Shown here: in pieces, positions 11,506-11,922 of the stretch
Numbering within the stretch: position 1 is the stretch's first letter
Layout of the letters: every line of letters begins with the position of its first letter
Origin: Bacteroidota bacterium
GTDB lineage: Bacteria; Bacteroidota; Kryptoniia; Kryptoniales; JAKASW01
Reading direction: 5' to 3'
Assembly (NCBI GenBank): GCA_021796055.1
Contig: JAJYOS010000100.1
Location: 1-11,922, forward strand
Length of the DNA stretch: 11,922 bases
Made by a program: the position numbers and the translations under genes
Notes under the pieces: generated by a model
What the model was told of the DNA's origin: nothing
Seen by the model: the letters and a program-made list of their open reading frames with translations, nothing else
Database searches by the model: none

Positions 11506-11684
11506 TGTTCCATCGTAAAAAGCTCTGCCCTCAATGCTTCGGGGCAACAATAACGCTGTCCGAATACGCCATGAGGCTAAAGCTGTCACTCAAGACGGTG
11601 ATGATGTCGGACACCACAGCAAAATCGAAACAGAAGTTTATTGAAGTGTGCAGTGTATGCAAAGGGAAAGGAGAAATATGCTAA
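11505..11684 (+). CDS. Zinc microprotein with DnaJ-like Cys motifs (59 aa)
   Basis: The translation has C8-x2-C11-FGA near the N-terminus and C49-x2-C52-KGKGE near the C-terminus. The second is the CxxCxGxG motif of DnaJ-type zinc centres and the first is a variant of it. Between them lies a basic helical stretch (YAMRLKLSLKTVMM). One zinc ion held by the two pairs is likely. The start overlaps the stop of the Imm5-like gene by one base (TAATG), with GGAG 8 nt before it, so the two are coupled. Similar small 'CPxCxG' proteins are common in phages; their targets are unknown. Confidence 0.78.
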   Translation: MFHRKKLCPQCFGATITLSEYAMRLKLSLKTVMMSDTTAKSKQKFIEVCSVCKGKGEIC

Positions 11685-11809
11685 CATACATATCGATAAT
11701 ATTGCTCGTCATTTTTGGATGGGTGATTAGCGGACTGCGGCGCTACAACGAAGAGCTTCGCGCAAGAATAAGAAGCTTAGAGGCAATGCTAAATGAAAAA
11801 AAACAATGA
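11678..11809 (+). CDS. Tiny membrane/coiled-coil protein (43 aa)
   Basis: A single membrane segment (LTYISIILLVIFGWVISGL, about residues 2-20) is followed by a charged helix with heptad-like spacing (RRYNEELRARIRSLEAMLNEKK). The start is supported by GGAG 4 nt upstream and overlaps the previous stop by 7 nt. Size and form recall small phage inner-membrane proteins, such as spanin- or holin-associated peptides. No lysis gene is nearby, so the role is undefined. Confidence 0.7.
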   Translation: MLTYISIILLVIFGWVISGLRRYNEELRARIRSLEAMLNEKKQ

Positions 11810-11828
11810 CTACTATCTAAACGGTTAG
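11793..11828 (+). CDS. Possible 11-residue peptide
   Basis: An ATG overlaps the end of the membrane-protein gene and encodes MKKNNDYYLNG before a TAG stop. An AGAGG lies 8 nt before it. It may be a translated leader or nothing; only its position in a tightly overlapping series speaks for it. Confidence 0.2.
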   Translation: MKKNNDYYLNG

Positions 11829-11841
11829 ACTTTTAGGCTAT

Positions 11842-11920
11842 CTCCGCCGTGAGCGGGAAGGGTAAAAGCAAGCTGTGGCGGCTTGAAAAACCCCTTCCCG
11901 CTTTTCCTTTTGTGGCGGAG
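11842..11920 (+). terminator. Nested hairpin with T-rich tail ending the rightward transcript
   Basis: Three nested arms are seen: CTCCGCC (11842-11848) with GGCGGAG (11914-11920); AGCGGGAAGGG (11852-11862) with CCCTTCCCGCT (11892-11902); and CAAGC (11869-11873) with GCTTG (11881-11885). The 11-bp middle stem is followed by TTTTCCTTTT, the form of an intrinsic terminator for the plus strand. The outer arm contains GGAGGA at the window end, which may be the Shine-Dalgarno of a gene just beyond the edge. Confidence 0.7.
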
Positions 11921-11922
11921 GA

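Noticed and set aside
11251..11589. Antisense Gly-rich and shifted Met/Pro-rich frames across the alanine array.
   Set aside because: They are by-products of the GCC-rich repeat read in other frames.
1..11922. tRNA genes, or an att core next to the integrase.
   Set aside because: I saw no tRNA-like cloverleaf arms on reading both strands by eye. An att core cannot be recognised without the other junction or an empty site.

Overview
The window looks like the integration, early and accessory segment of a temperate phage or prophage. It has 24 probable protein genes on the minus strand, most of them small, packed with nine 4-nt ATGA stop/start overlaps. They include a tyrosine recombinase, a DnaD/DnaT-like replication initiator, a YopX-family protein, a free-standing HNH/AP2 endonuclease and several small zinc-finger proteins. 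Strong Shine-Dalgarno sequences (GGAG, AAGGAG), a signal-peptide protein and a family 9 (heptosyltransferase-like) glycosyltransferase suggest a Gram-negative-type bacterial host. The host cannot be named from the sequence. No capsid, tail, terminase, lysis or repressor gene is recognisable here.

Layout, following minus-strand transcription from right to left. A divergent control region (10780-10983) fires leftward into two small genes (10779-10331). A gap with a candidate promoter then leads into five small genes (10191-8807): a C2HC zinc finger, an aromatic-rich protein, a treble CxxC finger missed by ordinary length cut-offs, a YopX protein and an acidic helical protein. Next comes a disturbed stretch (8760-8085). 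It carries a plus-strand membrane-anchored gene read against its neighbours and the broken N-terminus of an IS1595-type transposase. Leftward transcription continues through a small basic protein, the integrase, five small unknown genes, a class I methyltransferase, two small genes, the glycosyltransferase and an exported protein. After a strongly folded 163-nt spacer come the HNH endonuclease, the replication initiator and three small genes.

To the right of the control region, three or four genes run on the plus strand: an Imm5-like protein with a long alanine helix, a DnaJ-like zinc microprotein, a tiny membrane/coiled-coil protein and possibly an 11-residue peptide. They end in a nested hairpin terminator at the window edge.

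The most striking signal is regulatory. Three places (226-269, 10802-10845, 10914-10956) share one promoter layout: a TGTGA-N6-TCACA palindrome whose right half overlaps a poor -35 element, exactly 17 bp, then a TAGATT or TAAGTT -10 element. With a start about 7 nt after the -10, each palindrome centres near -41.5. That is the geometry of class II CRP-activated promoters. Two of these promoters face away from each other with operator centres 85 bp apart. The third would give a nearly leaderless message. This suggests that a CRP-like regulator, from host or phage, controls both arms of the element.
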